Shown here: positions 35,268 to 45,440 of the stretch, one piece after another
Layout of the letters: each line of letters begins with the position of its first letter
Position numbering within the stretch: position 1 is the stretch's first letter
DNA from: Halobacteriovoraceae bacterium
Lineage (GTDB): Bacteria > Bdellovibrionota > Bacteriovoracia > Bacteriovoracales > Bacteriovoracaceae
Direction of reading: 5' to 3'
Assembly (NCBI GenBank): GCA_002712005.1
Contig: PASP01000015.1
Span: 124,001-188,000, forward strand
DNA length: 64,000 nucleotides
Translations under genes and position numbers: made by a program
Notes under the pieces: model-generated
Told to the model about the DNA's origin: nothing
Database searches by the model: none
What the model saw: the letters and a program-made list of their open reading frames with translations, nothing else

Positions 35268-37931
35268 ATGACTACGAAATGGGTCTACGGTTTTAGTGCA
35301 AAGAATACAGAAGGTAATCGTGGGATGAAGCCATTGCTTGGCGGAAAGGGAGCGAATCTCGCAGAAATGAGTTCACTTGGGTTACCTGTCCCTCCCGGAT
35401 TTACCGTAACTACTGAAGCTTGCTTAGATTATGAGAAGTCGGGAAAAGCAATTAATGACGATATTAAAGGGCAGGTGGAAAAAGCTCTCTCAGAAGTTGA
35501 ATCTGTAACTGGAAAGAAATTTGGTGATAATAAAAATCCACTTCTTTTTTCTGTTCGCTCTGGAGCTCAAGTTTCTATGCCGGGAATGATGGATACCGTT
35601 CTTAATCTGGGTATGAATGATGATTCCGTAGAAGGTATGGCCAAATTGACGGGGAATGAAAGATTCGCTTGGGATAGTTATCGTCGTTTTATTCAGATGT
35701 ATGCAAATGTGGTGATGGGATTCAATATTTCACTTCTTGAACATACATTAGAGGATTTAAAAGAAGCTAGAGAAGCGAAAGAAGATACTGAACTCAGTGC
35801 TGAAGATTGGAAAGACCTCGTTAAAGTCTATAAGCAAATTATATTAGAAGAGACGGGGAAGTCATTTCCTCAAGATCCTATGGATCAACTTTGGCAAGCT
35901 ATAGCAGCGGTATTTGGATCTTGGAATAATCCAAGGGCCATTAAATATCGTGAAATCAATGGGATTCCTCATAACTGGGGAACGGCCGTAAACGTTCAGT
36001 CTATGGTTTTCGGAAATATGGGTGATGATTCAGGAACAGGAGTTTGCTTTACACGTGATCCTAGTACCGGTGAAAAAGTCTTCTTTGGAGAGTATTTGAT
36101 GAATGCTCAGGGAGAAGATGTTGTTGCAGGTATAAGAACTCCAGCTCCCATAAATGACTTTTCGAAGAATGAATCGAATAATGCGCTTAAAACTTTAGAA
36201 GAAGTTCAAAAGTCCTCATACGATACACTAGTAGAAATTTATCAAAAACTAGAGGCTCATTACAAAGACATGCAAGATATCGAGTTTACAATTGAAAGAG
36301 GTGAGCTCTTTATTCTTCAGACGAGAAATGGAAAGCGAACAGCTGCTGCAGCTGTAAAGATAGCGGCAGATCTTGTTAAAGAAAATATTTTAGATAAGAA
36401 GGAAGCTCTTCTCAGAGTTAACCCTGAAGATCTTAATCAATTGCTCCATCCGAGATTAGATCCTAATGCAGAAAAGATTATTTTAACTACCGGCTTACCA
36501 GCTTCTCCTGGGGCAGCCACAGGTACTATCTGCTTTAATTCCGAAGCTGCTGCACAAAGAGCAGAGTCAGGTGAAGCTGTCATATTGGTTCGCCAAGAGA
36601 CTTCTCCTGAAGATATTGGGGGAATGGTCGCTTCCAAAGGAATATTAACGGCAAGAGGGGGAATGACTTCTCACGCTGCTGTTGTGGCCAGAGGGATGGG
36701 GAAACCTTGTGTTGCAGGCTGTAGTGACCTCACTATAAATTATGCCAATGGTGAAATGAAAGTAGGGACTAAAGTTTTTAAAGATGGAGATCCCCTAACT
36801 ATTGATGGTGGAACCGGCGAAGTTATGGAAGGAACTGTTCCAACTATTGCCGCCGAGATAAGCTCTGAGTTTGCCTCTTTCATGAAATGGGCCGATGAAT
36901 ATAGAAAGCTTGGTGTAAGAACAAACGCAGATAATCCTGAAGACTCTGAAGTCGCTGTTAATTTTGGGGCTGAAGGAATTGGATTATGTCGTACAGAACA
37001 TATGTTCTTCGCACCAGAGAGAATCTTGGCCGTGAGAGAAATGATTTTTTCACAAAACCAAGAAGATAGGGAAAAAGCACTCGAAAAGCTTCTTCCTTAT
37101 CAAAGAGAAGATTTTCTTGGGATCTTTAAAGTTATGGATGGAAAGCCCGTTAATATTAGGCTACTCGATCCTCCGTTGCATGAATTCTTACCTCATGAAA
37201 AAGATGAGAAGCTAGAACTTGCTGAATATTTAAAAATTGATTTAGATGAAGTCGAAGCTAGATCTGAGAAGTTACAAGAATTCAATCCTATGCTTGGCCA
37301 TAGGGGTTGTCGTCTTGCGGTGACTTATCCAGAGATATATAAAATGCAAGTACGAGCTATTATGGAAGCGGCCATTGAGGCTCAAAAAGCTGGAGTTAAG
37401 GTTTATCCTGAAATCATGATACCTCTAGTAGGACTAGCGGATGAATTAAGTATTCTTCGCAAGGATGCGGAAGAGGTCATTAAAACTGTATTCTGTGAAA
37501 AGTCTACGGAAGTTAAACACAAAATTGGAACGATGATTGAACTACCTCGTGCAGCGATCACTGCTGGTGAGATTGCCCATCATGCAGACTTCTTTTCATT
37601 TGGAACAAATGATTTAACTCAAACAACTTTCGGACTATCTAGAGATGACTCCGGTAAGTTTCTTCCTTCTTATGTTAAGCAAGGTCTTATGAAAGTTGAT
37701 CCTTTCGTGGCCCTTGATCAAAGTGGTGTAGGATTCTTAGTTGAGCACGCTGTTAGAGAGGGGAAAAAGACTAAAACAGATATTCATATGGGGATTTGTG
37801 GTGAACATGGTGGAGAGCCTAGCTCTGTGGAGTTTTGCCATCGCTCAGGTCTCGATTATGTAAGTTGTTCTCCCTTTAGAGTACCTATTGCTAGACTTGC
37901 AGCTGCTCAAGCAGCAGTGAGGGAATCTTAG
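35268..37931 (+). CDS. ppdK: Pyruvate, phosphate dikinase
   Basis: Interconverts pyruvate + ATP + Pi and phosphoenolpyruvate + AMP + PPi. The 887-residue length is normal. Order: N-terminal ATP-grasp domain (KGANLAEMSSLGLPVPPGFT, SGAQVSMPGMMDTVLNLG), the phosphohistidine domain with His469 in GGMTSHAAVVARGMGKPC, and the C-terminal PEP/pyruvate barrel with LRTEHMFF-like GLCRTEHMF, HRGCRL, SFGTNDLTQ and the catalytic Cys near GLDYVSCSPFRVP. It lies between glyQS and a beta-lactamase-fold gene that begins eight bases later. Confidence 0.97.
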   Translation: MTTKWVYGFSAKNTEGNRGMKPLLGGKGANLAEMSSLGLPVPPGFTVTTEACLDYEKSGKAINDDIKGQVEKALSEVESVTGKKFGDNKNPLLFSVRSGAQVSMPGMMDTVLNLGMNDDSVEGMAKLTGNERFAWDSYRRFIQMYANVVMGFNISLLEHTLEDLKEAREAKEDTELSAEDWKDLVKVYKQIILEETGKSFPQDPMDQLWQAIAAVFGSWNNPRAIKYREINGIPHNWGTAVNVQSMVFGNMGDDSGTGVCFTRDPSTGEKVFFGEYLMNAQGEDVVAGIRTPAPINDFSKNESNNALKTLEEVQKSSYDTLVEIYQKLEAHYKDMQDIEFTIERGELFILQTRNGKRTAAAAVKIAADLVKENILDKKEALLRVNPEDLNQLLHPRLDPNAEKIILTTGLPASPGAATGTICFNSEAAAQRAESGEAVILVRQETSPEDIGGMVASKGILTARGGMTSHAAVVARGMGKPCVAGCSDLTINYANGEMKVGTKVFKDGDPLTIDGGTGEVMEGTVPTIAAEISSEFASFMKWADEYRKLGVRTNADNPEDSEVAVNFGAEGIGLCRTEHMFFAPERILAVREMIFSQNQEDREKALEKLLPYQREDFLGIFKVMDGKPVNIRLLDPPLHEFLPHEKDEKLELAEYLKIDLDEVEARSEKLQEFNPMLGHRGCRLAVTYPEIYKMQVRAIMEAAIEAQKAGVKVYPEIMIPLVGLADELSILRKDAEEVIKTVFCEKSTEVKHKIGTMIELPRAAITAGEIAHHADFFSFGTNDLTQTTFGLSRDDSGKFLPSYVKQGLMKVDPFVALDQSGVGFLVEHAVREGKKTKTDIHMGICGEHGGEPSSVEFCHRSGLDYVSCSPFRVPIARLAAAQAAVRES

Positions 37932-37939
37932 GATCTCGA

Positions 37940-38887
37940 GTGCGAGAAGATATAAAGAATATTATTCTTAAAAATTGGCCAACCTATGGAAATGATCTTC
38001 TTTTTGATCATCTAGGGATGGCCACCTTCTCTTTAAAAAATAAAGATGATTTTGAACTCTTTGAGTTTCATCAAGGGGAAGAGAGGAAGATAGATCATTT
38101 CTATTTTGATTTAGCGAGTTTAACAAAGCCTCTGACTATGGGCGCTCTCGCTTTAAAAGAGCCTAGTCTTTTTACAAATGATAATCTTCTTATGTTGGAA
38201 CATAGAGCGGGAATTCCTGCTTGGGCGATTTTAGGTAAGAGTGATTGGCAAGGAACTTTAGAGAGTTTTGATGTAAAAAAATCCTCTTGCGTTTATTCGG
38301 ACTTATCTATGCTCAAACTCATGCTAATTCTTGAGAAGCAGACGGGGCAAGACTTCAAATCCCTTTGTGATTTTTTCTGGGATGATTCTCTCTGTTTTTG
38401 GAAAGACTTACCTGAGGGGGCAAGAACCCCCGATACTGGCTTCAGGAAAGGTTCAGTTATCAATGGGGAAGTGAATGATGATAATTGCTTTAAGATTAAT
38501 CGATTTTGTTCCCATGCCGGACTATTTTCTACTTTAGAAGGATTAGTAAAAAGTCTTTATAATCTTGAAGCTCAAGTGTCTCTAACTGATTCTATGAAAG
38601 AGAGGTTTAAAGAGAGGTATAAAGAGAGGGAGAAAAGTGCAGAAGAGCGCCGCTTTATCTGGGGCTGGGATACAGTAGCAGATCCCAATAATACCTTAGC
38701 TGGAAATGTGGCTCCACCCTTAACCTTTGGTCATCTTGGATTCACTGGAACGAGTATATGGATCGATGCTGAAAGTTCGAGAGGATGGGTACTTTTAACG
38801 AATGCAACAAAGAAGTTTTGGTATCACCGACAAGGACTTGCTCAACTTCGCAAGTCCCTTGGTGAGTATATTTGGAAATTAATCTAA
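37940..38887 (+). CDS. Beta-lactamase/DD-peptidase-fold serine hydrolase
   Basis: GTG start, 315 residues, no signal peptide, so probably cytoplasmic. Class C-type motifs are visible: Ser60-x-x-Lys63 in ASLTKP, Tyr119-Ser-Asp in VYSDLS in the YxN position, and HLGFTGTS near the C-terminus in place of KTG. The family includes esterases, peptidases and penicillin-binding proteins; the exact reaction is unknown. Residues about 203-217 form a repeated KERF/KERY/KERE charged stretch. Its 3' end overlaps the convergent giant lipoprotein gene by nine bases. Confidence 0.8.
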   Translation: MREDIKNIILKNWPTYGNDLLFDHLGMATFSLKNKDDFELFEFHQGEERKIDHFYFDLASLTKPLTMGALALKEPSLFTNDNLLMLEHRAGIPAWAILGKSDWQGTLESFDVKKSSCVYSDLSMLKLMLILEKQTGQDFKSLCDFFWDDSLCFWKDLPEGARTPDTGFRKGSVINGEVNDDNCFKINRFCSHAGLFSTLEGLVKSLYNLEAQVSLTDSMKERFKERYKEREKSAEERRFIWGWDTVADPNNTLAGNVAPPLTFGHLGFTGTSIWIDAESSRGWVLLTNATKKFWYHRQGLAQLRKSLGEYIWKLI

Positions 38888-41800
38888 TTCAAAAATTTCT
38901 TTTAAAACCTTATCACAACTTCCTCCCTTAGGAGCATTGTGAGAAGCTCGAGAGATGAAATCCCAATAATTCTTTGTGGCCTCTAAAGGATCGAGAACAG
39001 CAGGTGATCCTTTTTCATAAGAAGTTAAGGCCCTTCCCATTTTTTGAGCAGCTATAGATTCAAGCTCTCGATTATTTACACCACTTTCAATGGTTAAAAT
39101 TTCATCAGGAAATAGAATTAATGGCACCATTTGTTCTCTCTCTGAAGAGAATCCAGAGATGAGGTTATCAATTAATCTTTCTCTTGGAACCGATAAGACC
39201 GCCATATTTTTTTCAGTTCCTGAAAATGCAGAGGCTTTGTCCGCATAGGATAGAGAAATGAAAGGAGAGCCTACAGTATTAACCGAGTGTCCCTTGAGAC
39301 TATTGATAATACTTGTAACTTTAAATGGATAGCCTTGAGCTTGATCAGCAAGCTTATCACGGTATGTTTTTAATGATCTTAATCGACGTGAGTAATTACC
39401 CTGATTCTTAGTGAGCATACTTGACATTAAAAAGTGTCCACCATCATCAGAATCACGAACAAGATCATCCGCTAGACCTCTGAAAAGTACAATCTTCTCA
39501 TTCGCACTGTAGTCGGCATTTGGTCTTTCCATTGTATCGAGCCAATTTCTCCAAGCGTTGATTTCTGTCGGCTCCATCTCTTCCCAAGGAAGATAGGTGC
39601 TTATAAGTTCTACAACCTTTTTTCTATTATTAGCTGCAATATAGTCATCAAGTTTTAAGCTTTCTTTTTCAAGAGCGCTTTGTACGGATCTCCAATTCTT
39701 GGCCATACTTCTTCTGGCCTTATTTTCAGCTCGTAACTCTTTATCGATACTTTTTTGTAGAGCATCGACTTCAACTTGACGGGCTTCAAGGTAGGTATCA
39801 ACTGCAGAAGAGTTAACACTAAGTTCTTGAGAAAGTCCTTTTATAATACTTAAAACATCACTCTCAGCTTCCGCTAATACTTCTTTAGAGCGATTGGAAC
39901 CTTGTTGAGCATTTAGAGATAGGGCTGCCCAATGAAATGGATCATGAAAAAGTTCTTTGGATGATTCTCCAAAGATCTGTTTAAGGTGACCATATTCCTC
40001 TAAAACAACTTCAGGTCTTTCCCAGCCTTCTTTTGTAAATTGTACTTTGATAACAAGTCCGTCTTTTGCATCAAATTCAGGAATGATTTGACCTAGAGAA
40101 CCGTTAGGTAGGGAATTAACGATTTCTTTTTTAACAGTATATTTCATTCCACTTGTTTTGCTAAAGCCATACAAGCTACCGTTATTCGCCCTAGAGATAT
40201 ATTGATCAAATTTAGATTTAAACGCAGTATTCTTAAAAAGATTTCTGAAAGATTGCGCTAATTCACGAACCTTCTTTCCTGGACTGAAGTAAGCAGTGGC
40301 ACAGAAGTTCTTTGCTGAAATATCACATACATTTTCAGTAACTTCTGTTGGAAGAAATTTAAAAGTAACATTCGCAGAGTTGGTTACGGAGTAATCAAGC
40401 CCTGTTTTCTTTAGAGCAAAATGGGAATACATCTTAAAGAAGACATCTGAGTCGACTGACTTAGGAGCTTCAATTTGAACAAACTTCTCATCTGCTCCAA
40501 TTTCATCTACAACTTTGAGGTCAAAGAGATCACTGACATCATCGAGCTCTGAATTAAATTGTTGAAGAGCTGCTTCTATATTGGCCCTTTGGTGTTCACC
40601 AATGGCCACGAGTCTTACTTCTAATTTATCAGTTTTAGGATTAAAATTTCCTTCTAAGAAATTTCTACTTATAGCAAGATCAGGCTTATCTCCTTCAATT
40701 GCAGCAAAAACTTTTGTCATAACGGAGCTAGGTTCACTTAAACGAGTGTGAAAGAAGTTATCACTAAAAGTAGGAATCTCATCAGCATCTTTAAGAACAT
40801 CCTCAAGAGTAGGTATATATCCTTCGTCTAAATAACGACTAATAAGAAGATGTTTAAATACATCACCTTTTCCACCAATGGCCTCTTCAACGATGGCCCT
40901 AATTGTTTGCAATTCATTGGCTGCACTAGAAGCCTCTTTGATCAGTCCACCTGAATCAATATCCGCCATTGTGTGGATAAAACTTTGAAGCATCGCTTTA
41001 CGCTTGGAGCTACTCGCATGAGCTAAAGTTTCTCCATCTGAACTAATCACGTCAGAAACCATTAGGTAGAGAGAAACATTGTCTGCACCAAAAACTTGAG
41101 TGAGATATTTACCTTCTACTTCAACAAGATCAATGCCTTGTTGAAGTGACTTATCAAGCCACGCGTTCGTTTCATCAAAGGGTGAACCAACATGACCTAA
41201 TACTTTTCCATGTTTTGAACCTTCGACATTAAATTCGGCTTGGCCTATTATTTCAGAGGCTTCATCTGTTTTCAGACTGCCTGGAATAACCATATCCCCA
41301 ACAGTTAGTCCTCGATTAGGGAGGGCACCAGCTGTTCCCGAGTAAACGACCTTATCATGACCTGTATTTTTTAAAGCGGAGGCAATTGGGTAGATTTCAT
41401 CTCCCCAAACATTAGAAATAAGTCTCCAGCGAACAGGTTTTCCATTAGAATCTGAAAACTCTAAGTCACTTATAGAAGCTAAGAAATTGTCAAAATCGAA
41501 TTGCTTAAATCTCTTAGGAAGAAGATCAGGGTAGTCCTGTTCAACTTCTTTTTTTATTTTAGCAAAGGACTTATCTACGATTCCCTTATGTTTTCCTAGG
41601 TCGAATTGACTTGGGTCTTTAATTAGAGCGTTCAGTTTCTCTTGATCTTTAGCACTCGCTACACCATCAAGAAGTTCTGGCTTGTTATCGTAGATATTTT
41701 TAAGAGCGAGAACTTTCCAATAAGTATAAAAGAAAGTTTCAATACCTGACTTTTGACCAATGATTAAACGATCGGCTTTAGGAAGTGATCCCAGCATATT

Positions 41801-42685
41801 TTCAAGTCTTCTTTGGATACTCTTGTGAAAAGCTTCAATGTCTCCGTAGACTTCAATTTTATTCTTAAGTGTTGTTATACCTGACTTTGAAAGGGATAAA
41901 CTACTAATCAAGTGTTCCATTCGATCAACACCACCAACATTGGTGATGGCATAGCGAAAGGTATCCTCTCCAGGATATTGGACAATGAAAATTTTATTAT
42001 AATTACTGGATATTGTTTTTACTTCTCCTATTATTTCTCCGCCACGAAAACCAACATTCTGTTTAAATTCTCTAGGATCTGAGAGATGAAACTCCATCGC
42101 TCTACCAGAATCTGCAGCTTCCCAGAATATTCCTCGTGTGGTGCGATTGGAAATGTAGTGCTCGGCCTCTAAAGTCTGTTCTTCGACTTTCATAATCTTA
42201 GGTTCAAGTTCTTGGGCCTTCTTTTCAGCTACTCCAATTTTTGGAGAACCTATATCGTCACCATTATCAAAAGCATCAATGACATAAGAGTCAGAGAGTT
42301 TATTCTTAAAAAAGTTATATCCCCATTCGACATCGGCCATAGAAGGGTTCAATGGAGGTGAACTTTGAGATAGGGCCTTATGAACTACGAGGTCATATTG
42401 TTTGGGATTATTAAGATCTTCGTAAGTAAGATCCAGCTCCATAATTCTATCAGGGGTGAGAGCGTAAAGAGCAGAAACAAGTTCGTCGCTTACTTTACCT
42501 TTTTTGAATTCTACCAGCTCAGTGAGATAGTAGTGAAACTTATCCACAGCAAGTAGATATTGAAGTCTGCTAACTTCTTCCTGAGAATAACTAGCAATCG
42601 TTCTTTGACCAGAAAACTGAATCGTAGAACATGAGCTGAAAGTAAAGCTGATAACGAGAAGTAGGGAGAGTAATCTTCTTAACAT
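38879..42685 (-). CDS. Giant multidomain lipoprotein with nucleosidase-like and ADP-ribosyltransferase-like regions
   Basis: A 1268-residue lipoprotein (lipobox FTFSSC, Cys19). Residues about 420-580 resemble the purine nucleoside phosphorylase/MTAN family: SGTAGALPNRGLTVGDMVIP (449-468), VEVEGKYLTQVF (521-532) and MVSDV with Asp545, matching nucleoside-binding positions of that fold. Residues about 1065-1200 resemble an R-S-E ADP-ribosyltransferase: Arg1069 in LFRG, SPFISLS (1140-1146) and an ExE at 1182-1184 in SEREQMVP. An EEYGHLKQ motif occurs at 896-903. Both assignments are by eye. It may be a surface or injected effector acting on nucleotides or NAD+; no immunity gene is obvious nearby. 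Confidence 0.65.
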   Translation of the reverse strand: MLRRLLSLLLVISFTFSSCSTIQFSGQRTIASYSQEEVSRLQYLLAVDKFHYYLTELVEFKKGKVSDELVSALYALTPDRIMELDLTYEDLNNPKQYDLVVHKALSQSSPPLNPSMADVEWGYNFFKNKLSDSYVIDAFDNGDDIGSPKIGVAEKKAQELEPKIMKVEEQTLEAEHYISNRTTRGIFWEAADSGRAMEFHLSDPREFKQNVGFRGGEIIGEVKTISSNYNKIFIVQYPGEDTFRYAITNVGGVDRMEHLISSLSLSKSGITTLKNKIEVYGDIEAFHKSIQRRLENMLGSLPKADRLIIGQKSGIETFFYTYWKVLALKNIYDNKPELLDGVASAKDQEKLNALIKDPSQFDLGKHKGIVDKSFAKIKKEVEQDYPDLLPKRFKQFDFDNFLASISDLEFSDSNGKPVRWRLISNVWGDEIYPIASALKNTGHDKVVYSGTAGALPNRGLTVGDMVIPGSLKTDEASEIIGQAEFNVEGSKHGKVLGHVGSPFDETNAWLDKSLQQGIDLVEVEGKYLTQVFGADNVSLYLMVSDVISSDGETLAHASSSKRKAMLQSFIHTMADIDSGGLIKEASSAANELQTIRAIVEEAIGGKGDVFKHLLISRYLDEGYIPTLEDVLKDADEIPTFSDNFFHTRLSEPSSVMTKVFAAIEGDKPDLAISRNFLEGNFNPKTDKLEVRLVAIGEHQRANIEAALQQFNSELDDVSDLFDLKVVDEIGADEKFVQIEAPKSVDSDVFFKMYSHFALKKTGLDYSVTNSANVTFKFLPTEVTENVCDISAKNFCATAYFSPGKKVRELAQSFRNLFKNTAFKSKFDQYISRANNGSLYGFSKTSGMKYTVKKEIVNSLPNGSLGQIIPEFDAKDGLVIKVQFTKEGWERPEVVLEEYGHLKQIFGESSKELFHDPFHWAALSLNAQQGSNRSKEVLAEAESDVLSIIKGLSQELSVNSSAVDTYLEARQVEVDALQKSIDKELRAENKARRSMAKNWRSVQSALEKESLKLDDYIAANNRKKVVELISTYLPWEEMEPTEINAWRNWLDTMERPNADYSANEKIVLFRGLADDLVRDSDDGGHFLMSSMLTKNQGNYSRRLRSLKTYRDKLADQAQGYPFKVTSIINSLKGHSVNTVGSPFISLSYADKASAFSGTEKNMAVLSVPRERLIDNLISGFSSEREQMVPLILFPDEILTIESGVNNRELESIAAQKMGRALTSYEKGSPAVLDPLEATKNYWDFISRASHNAPKGGSCDKVLKEIFELD

Positions 42686-42933
42686 TTTATTTAGTCCTTG
42701 CGCATAGACATTGAATAATAATGCTTGTCGGCAAAAAGGTGACTAAAATTGAGTGAGATTTGTGCCCAAATATTAAATACTTATAAACTTTTTTAATTTT
42801 TCCTAGAGGACTTCAATAGGATTATATTTAAATCTGATTAAGTTAGTCAGTTGTAAGGGGAAGTTGGATGACAATGATTTGGTATCTAGCTAAGGTTGCG
42901 TTCTTTAAAAATTTAATTCTGATTAGGGGTGCT

Positions 42934-43908
42934 ATGAAGTCTTTTTCTAGTCTAACGATATTCTTATTTCTCTGTTTAATTTTTACGGCTCAGTCACGTG
43001 CTCAATCGAGTTTCTGTATAGATTGGGAGGATGAAAAAGAACTGGGCCAAATGCCTCCAGAGCACATTAATGAATCAAGTGGTCTTGTAGCATCAAGGCA
43101 ATTTGGCGATCGCCTTTATCATATCAATGACTCTGGTGATGGGCCTTTCTTCTATGTTACAGACCTTCAAGGAAACTTGATTCAGAAAGTTCAATTCATG
43201 GATGATAAACCCAGAGATATTGAAGATCTGACAATTGGTATCTATAAAGGTGAGCTTGCTCTTTTCTTATCTGATATGGGTGACAATAACGAGACACGAC
43301 CTAGAATCTCTCTCTATATTATAAAAGAGCTCGAGCAATGGCCTGAACGTGTTGAGCTTATGGATCTCGTTGATTTAACTTATCCCGATGGAAGTCACGA
43401 TGCTGAATCCGTATCCTATGCCAATGGAGAAGTTTTCTTTTTAACAAAGAAAGTTGACTGGAATGAGAGAAGGGCAATTGATGCAGGACTTTATTCTGTC
43501 GCTATTTCCACCTTGGAAAAAAGAGAGCCCTTTGATCTCACTCGAATTGAACTCACAAAGAAGCTAAGCTTAAATCTTCCTTTTCTTCTCTATAATTATA
43601 ATTTGTGGGGAAGAATTGCCACGGGAATGGATGTTCATCCTGATGGAACGCAATTTGCGATTCTTACTTATGGGGCCATTTTAGTGGTCAATAAAAGTCT
43701 TGATCTCTTAGATGCTGTTTCTGGAAACGTTAAAGAATGGGAAGAAAAGAAAGACTATTTGATCATAAGAACACCCTATACTCCTCAACAAGAAGCAGTA
43801 GCATACGCTCAAGATGGGAATTCTCTTCTCTTTACAACCGAGTATAAGAAGCGCTTTGGGAAGAATCCAATTTATTCCCTAGGATGTAAAAAAACTCTTC
43901 AACAATAG
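42934..43908 (+). CDS. Secreted beta-propeller-like protein
   Basis: Start 42934 is preferred: AGGGGT lies four bases upstream and it gives a clean signal peptide (MKSFSSLTIFLFLCLIFTAQ, cleaved after SRA). The frame is open from 42868, which also has AAGGGGAAG upstream. The mature ~300 residues have propeller-like strands with NDSGDGPFFYVTDLQG, DIEDLTIG and GMDVHPDGTQFAILTY, similar to uncharacterised secreted proteins with phytase-like propeller folds. No catalytic residues can be named. It is divergent from the giant lipoprotein gene. Confidence 0.6.
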   Translation: MKSFSSLTIFLFLCLIFTAQSRAQSSFCIDWEDEKELGQMPPEHINESSGLVASRQFGDRLYHINDSGDGPFFYVTDLQGNLIQKVQFMDDKPRDIEDLTIGIYKGELALFLSDMGDNNETRPRISLYIIKELEQWPERVELMDLVDLTYPDGSHDAESVSYANGEVFFLTKKVDWNERRAIDAGLYSVAISTLEKREPFDLTRIELTKKLSLNLPFLLYNYNLWGRIATGMDVHPDGTQFAILTYGAILVVNKSLDLLDAVSGNVKEWEEKKDYLIIRTPYTPQQEAVAYAQDGNSLLFTTEYKKRFGKNPIYSLGCKKTLQQ

Positions 43909-43969
43909 CCCTAGAATCTCTAACAAATAGGCCCTATACTAGTCCATAGACGTAAGTATAGGGGTATTT

Positions 43970-45418
43970 GTGGATTTGAAAAATAAACTCGATTTAAATG
44001 GTCTTTTAAGACTTAATGGTGAAGTAAAGAAAATCTTTTTCTATCGTATTTGTGGCACCGGAATGGGAGCTGCGTCTTGTTTACTCAGAGAGAAAGGATA
44101 TGAAGTTGAAGGGGCTGACCTTAACTTCTATCCCCCTATGTCTACTTATCTTGAAAATACTCAGATCCCCCTTCATAAAATTGATGAACTTAATTGGGAC
44201 GATTTAAAGGAATTTGATCTCATTGTTGTAGGAAATGTTGTTCCAAGAATGGGAGAGGATGCTCGTAAAATTGAATCTCTTGGCGTACCCTTTTGTTCAT
44301 TCCCCGCTCTGATGGGGGCTTTTATTCTGAATGATAGAAATGTTGTTGGAGTGGCCGGTACTCATGGTAAAACGACGACAACTTATTTTCTAACCCAAAT
44401 CTTTGAAAATCTTGGTCATAAACCAGGATACTTCATTGGTGGCGTTTTAGACGGCAGACCTTCCTCACAATTAGGGGACGGCCGGTATTTCTTTATAGAA
44501 TCAGATGAGTATGATTCGGCCTATTTTGAAAAGATTTCAAAATTTAGAAGTTATTGCCTTAATCATATGATTCTAACTTCTTTGGAATTCGATCATGCTG
44601 ATATTTTTAATAGTATAGATGATATTAAAGATGAATTCCGTGAAGTTTTAAAGGACCTAAAAGGTCATATCATTGCTAATGTAGACTATAATGCTGTTGA
44701 AGATTTGAAGCTTGAATTTGATCAATGTCGATGGGTTCCCTATGGTCTACGTTCAGACTATGGGCCAAGAGTAAAAGAGGAATCTGTTAAAGGTACTGTC
44801 TTTGAAGTTAAATATAAAAAAGATTGGCTGAGCTTTAAAACGAATGTGGTGGGTTCTCACAATATATTAAATCTGACTACTTGTATTCTCTTTGCATTAG
44901 AAGAGGGGTTCTCTAAAGATGAGGTCGATAAGGCCATTGCAGAACTTTCTTTTGTTAAGCGTAGACAAGAGCTGAGAGGAATATATAAGAATTCTATTGT
45001 TATTGATGACTTTGCTCATCACCCTCGAAGCGTAAAGTGTACAATTGACTCTATTAAAACAAAGTTTCCCGATAAGTTTATTACAGTTGTTCTTGAGCCA
45101 AACTCCGCTACGGCTCGAAGTAATATTTTTCAAGAAGAGTTTTCTGATTCACTACTTAGAGCGGATCATGTTCTTTTTGCAAAACCTGAAAGGGCTACGA
45201 CAGTAAAGTCTGCAGACAATCTAGACTTTGATCAACTTGTTGGAGAGCTTTCTCAAAGCAAAATTCCAGCAGAAATTTATTCGGATCTAAGCTCTTTACA
45301 AGCTCGTATTGATGAAATGGCCAATGAAAATAACCTTTTTCTTATCCTTAGCAATGGTACTTGTCTTGGTCTTTGGAAGTCTGAATTTGCTTCAGAACTA
45401 AAGCCTATCAACATTTAG
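43970..45418 (+). CDS. mpl: UDP-N-acetylmuramate:L-Ala-gamma-D-Glu-mDAP ligase (murein recycling)
   Basis: Mur-ligase family enzyme of 482 residues that joins the recycled tripeptide to UDP-MurNAc. GTG start with AGGGGT upstream. Seen are the N-terminal Rossmann-like ICGTGMGAASCLL, the ATP loop GVAGTHGKTTTTYF, FIESDEYDSAYF and LTSLEFDHADIF, and the C-terminal domain DDFAHHPRSV. The GGVLDGRPSSQLG segment is typical of Mpl rather than MurC. Two bases separate it from the next reading frame. Confidence 0.92.
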   Translation: MDLKNKLDLNGLLRLNGEVKKIFFYRICGTGMGAASCLLREKGYEVEGADLNFYPPMSTYLENTQIPLHKIDELNWDDLKEFDLIVVGNVVPRMGEDARKIESLGVPFCSFPALMGAFILNDRNVVGVAGTHGKTTTTYFLTQIFENLGHKPGYFIGGVLDGRPSSQLGDGRYFFIESDEYDSAYFEKISKFRSYCLNHMILTSLEFDHADIFNSIDDIKDEFREVLKDLKGHIIANVDYNAVEDLKLEFDQCRWVPYGLRSDYGPRVKEESVKGTVFEVKYKKDWLSFKTNVVGSHNILNLTTCILFALEEGFSKDEVDKAIAELSFVKRRQELRGIYKNSIVIDDFAHHPRSVKCTIDSIKTKFPDKFITVVLEPNSATARSNIFQEEFSDSLLRADHVLFAKPERATTVKSADNLDFDQLVGELSQSKIPAEIYSDLSSLQARIDEMANENNLFLILSNGTCLGLWKSEFASELKPINI

Positions 45419-45440
45419 TTTGAGTAAAGAAGAGGAGACC

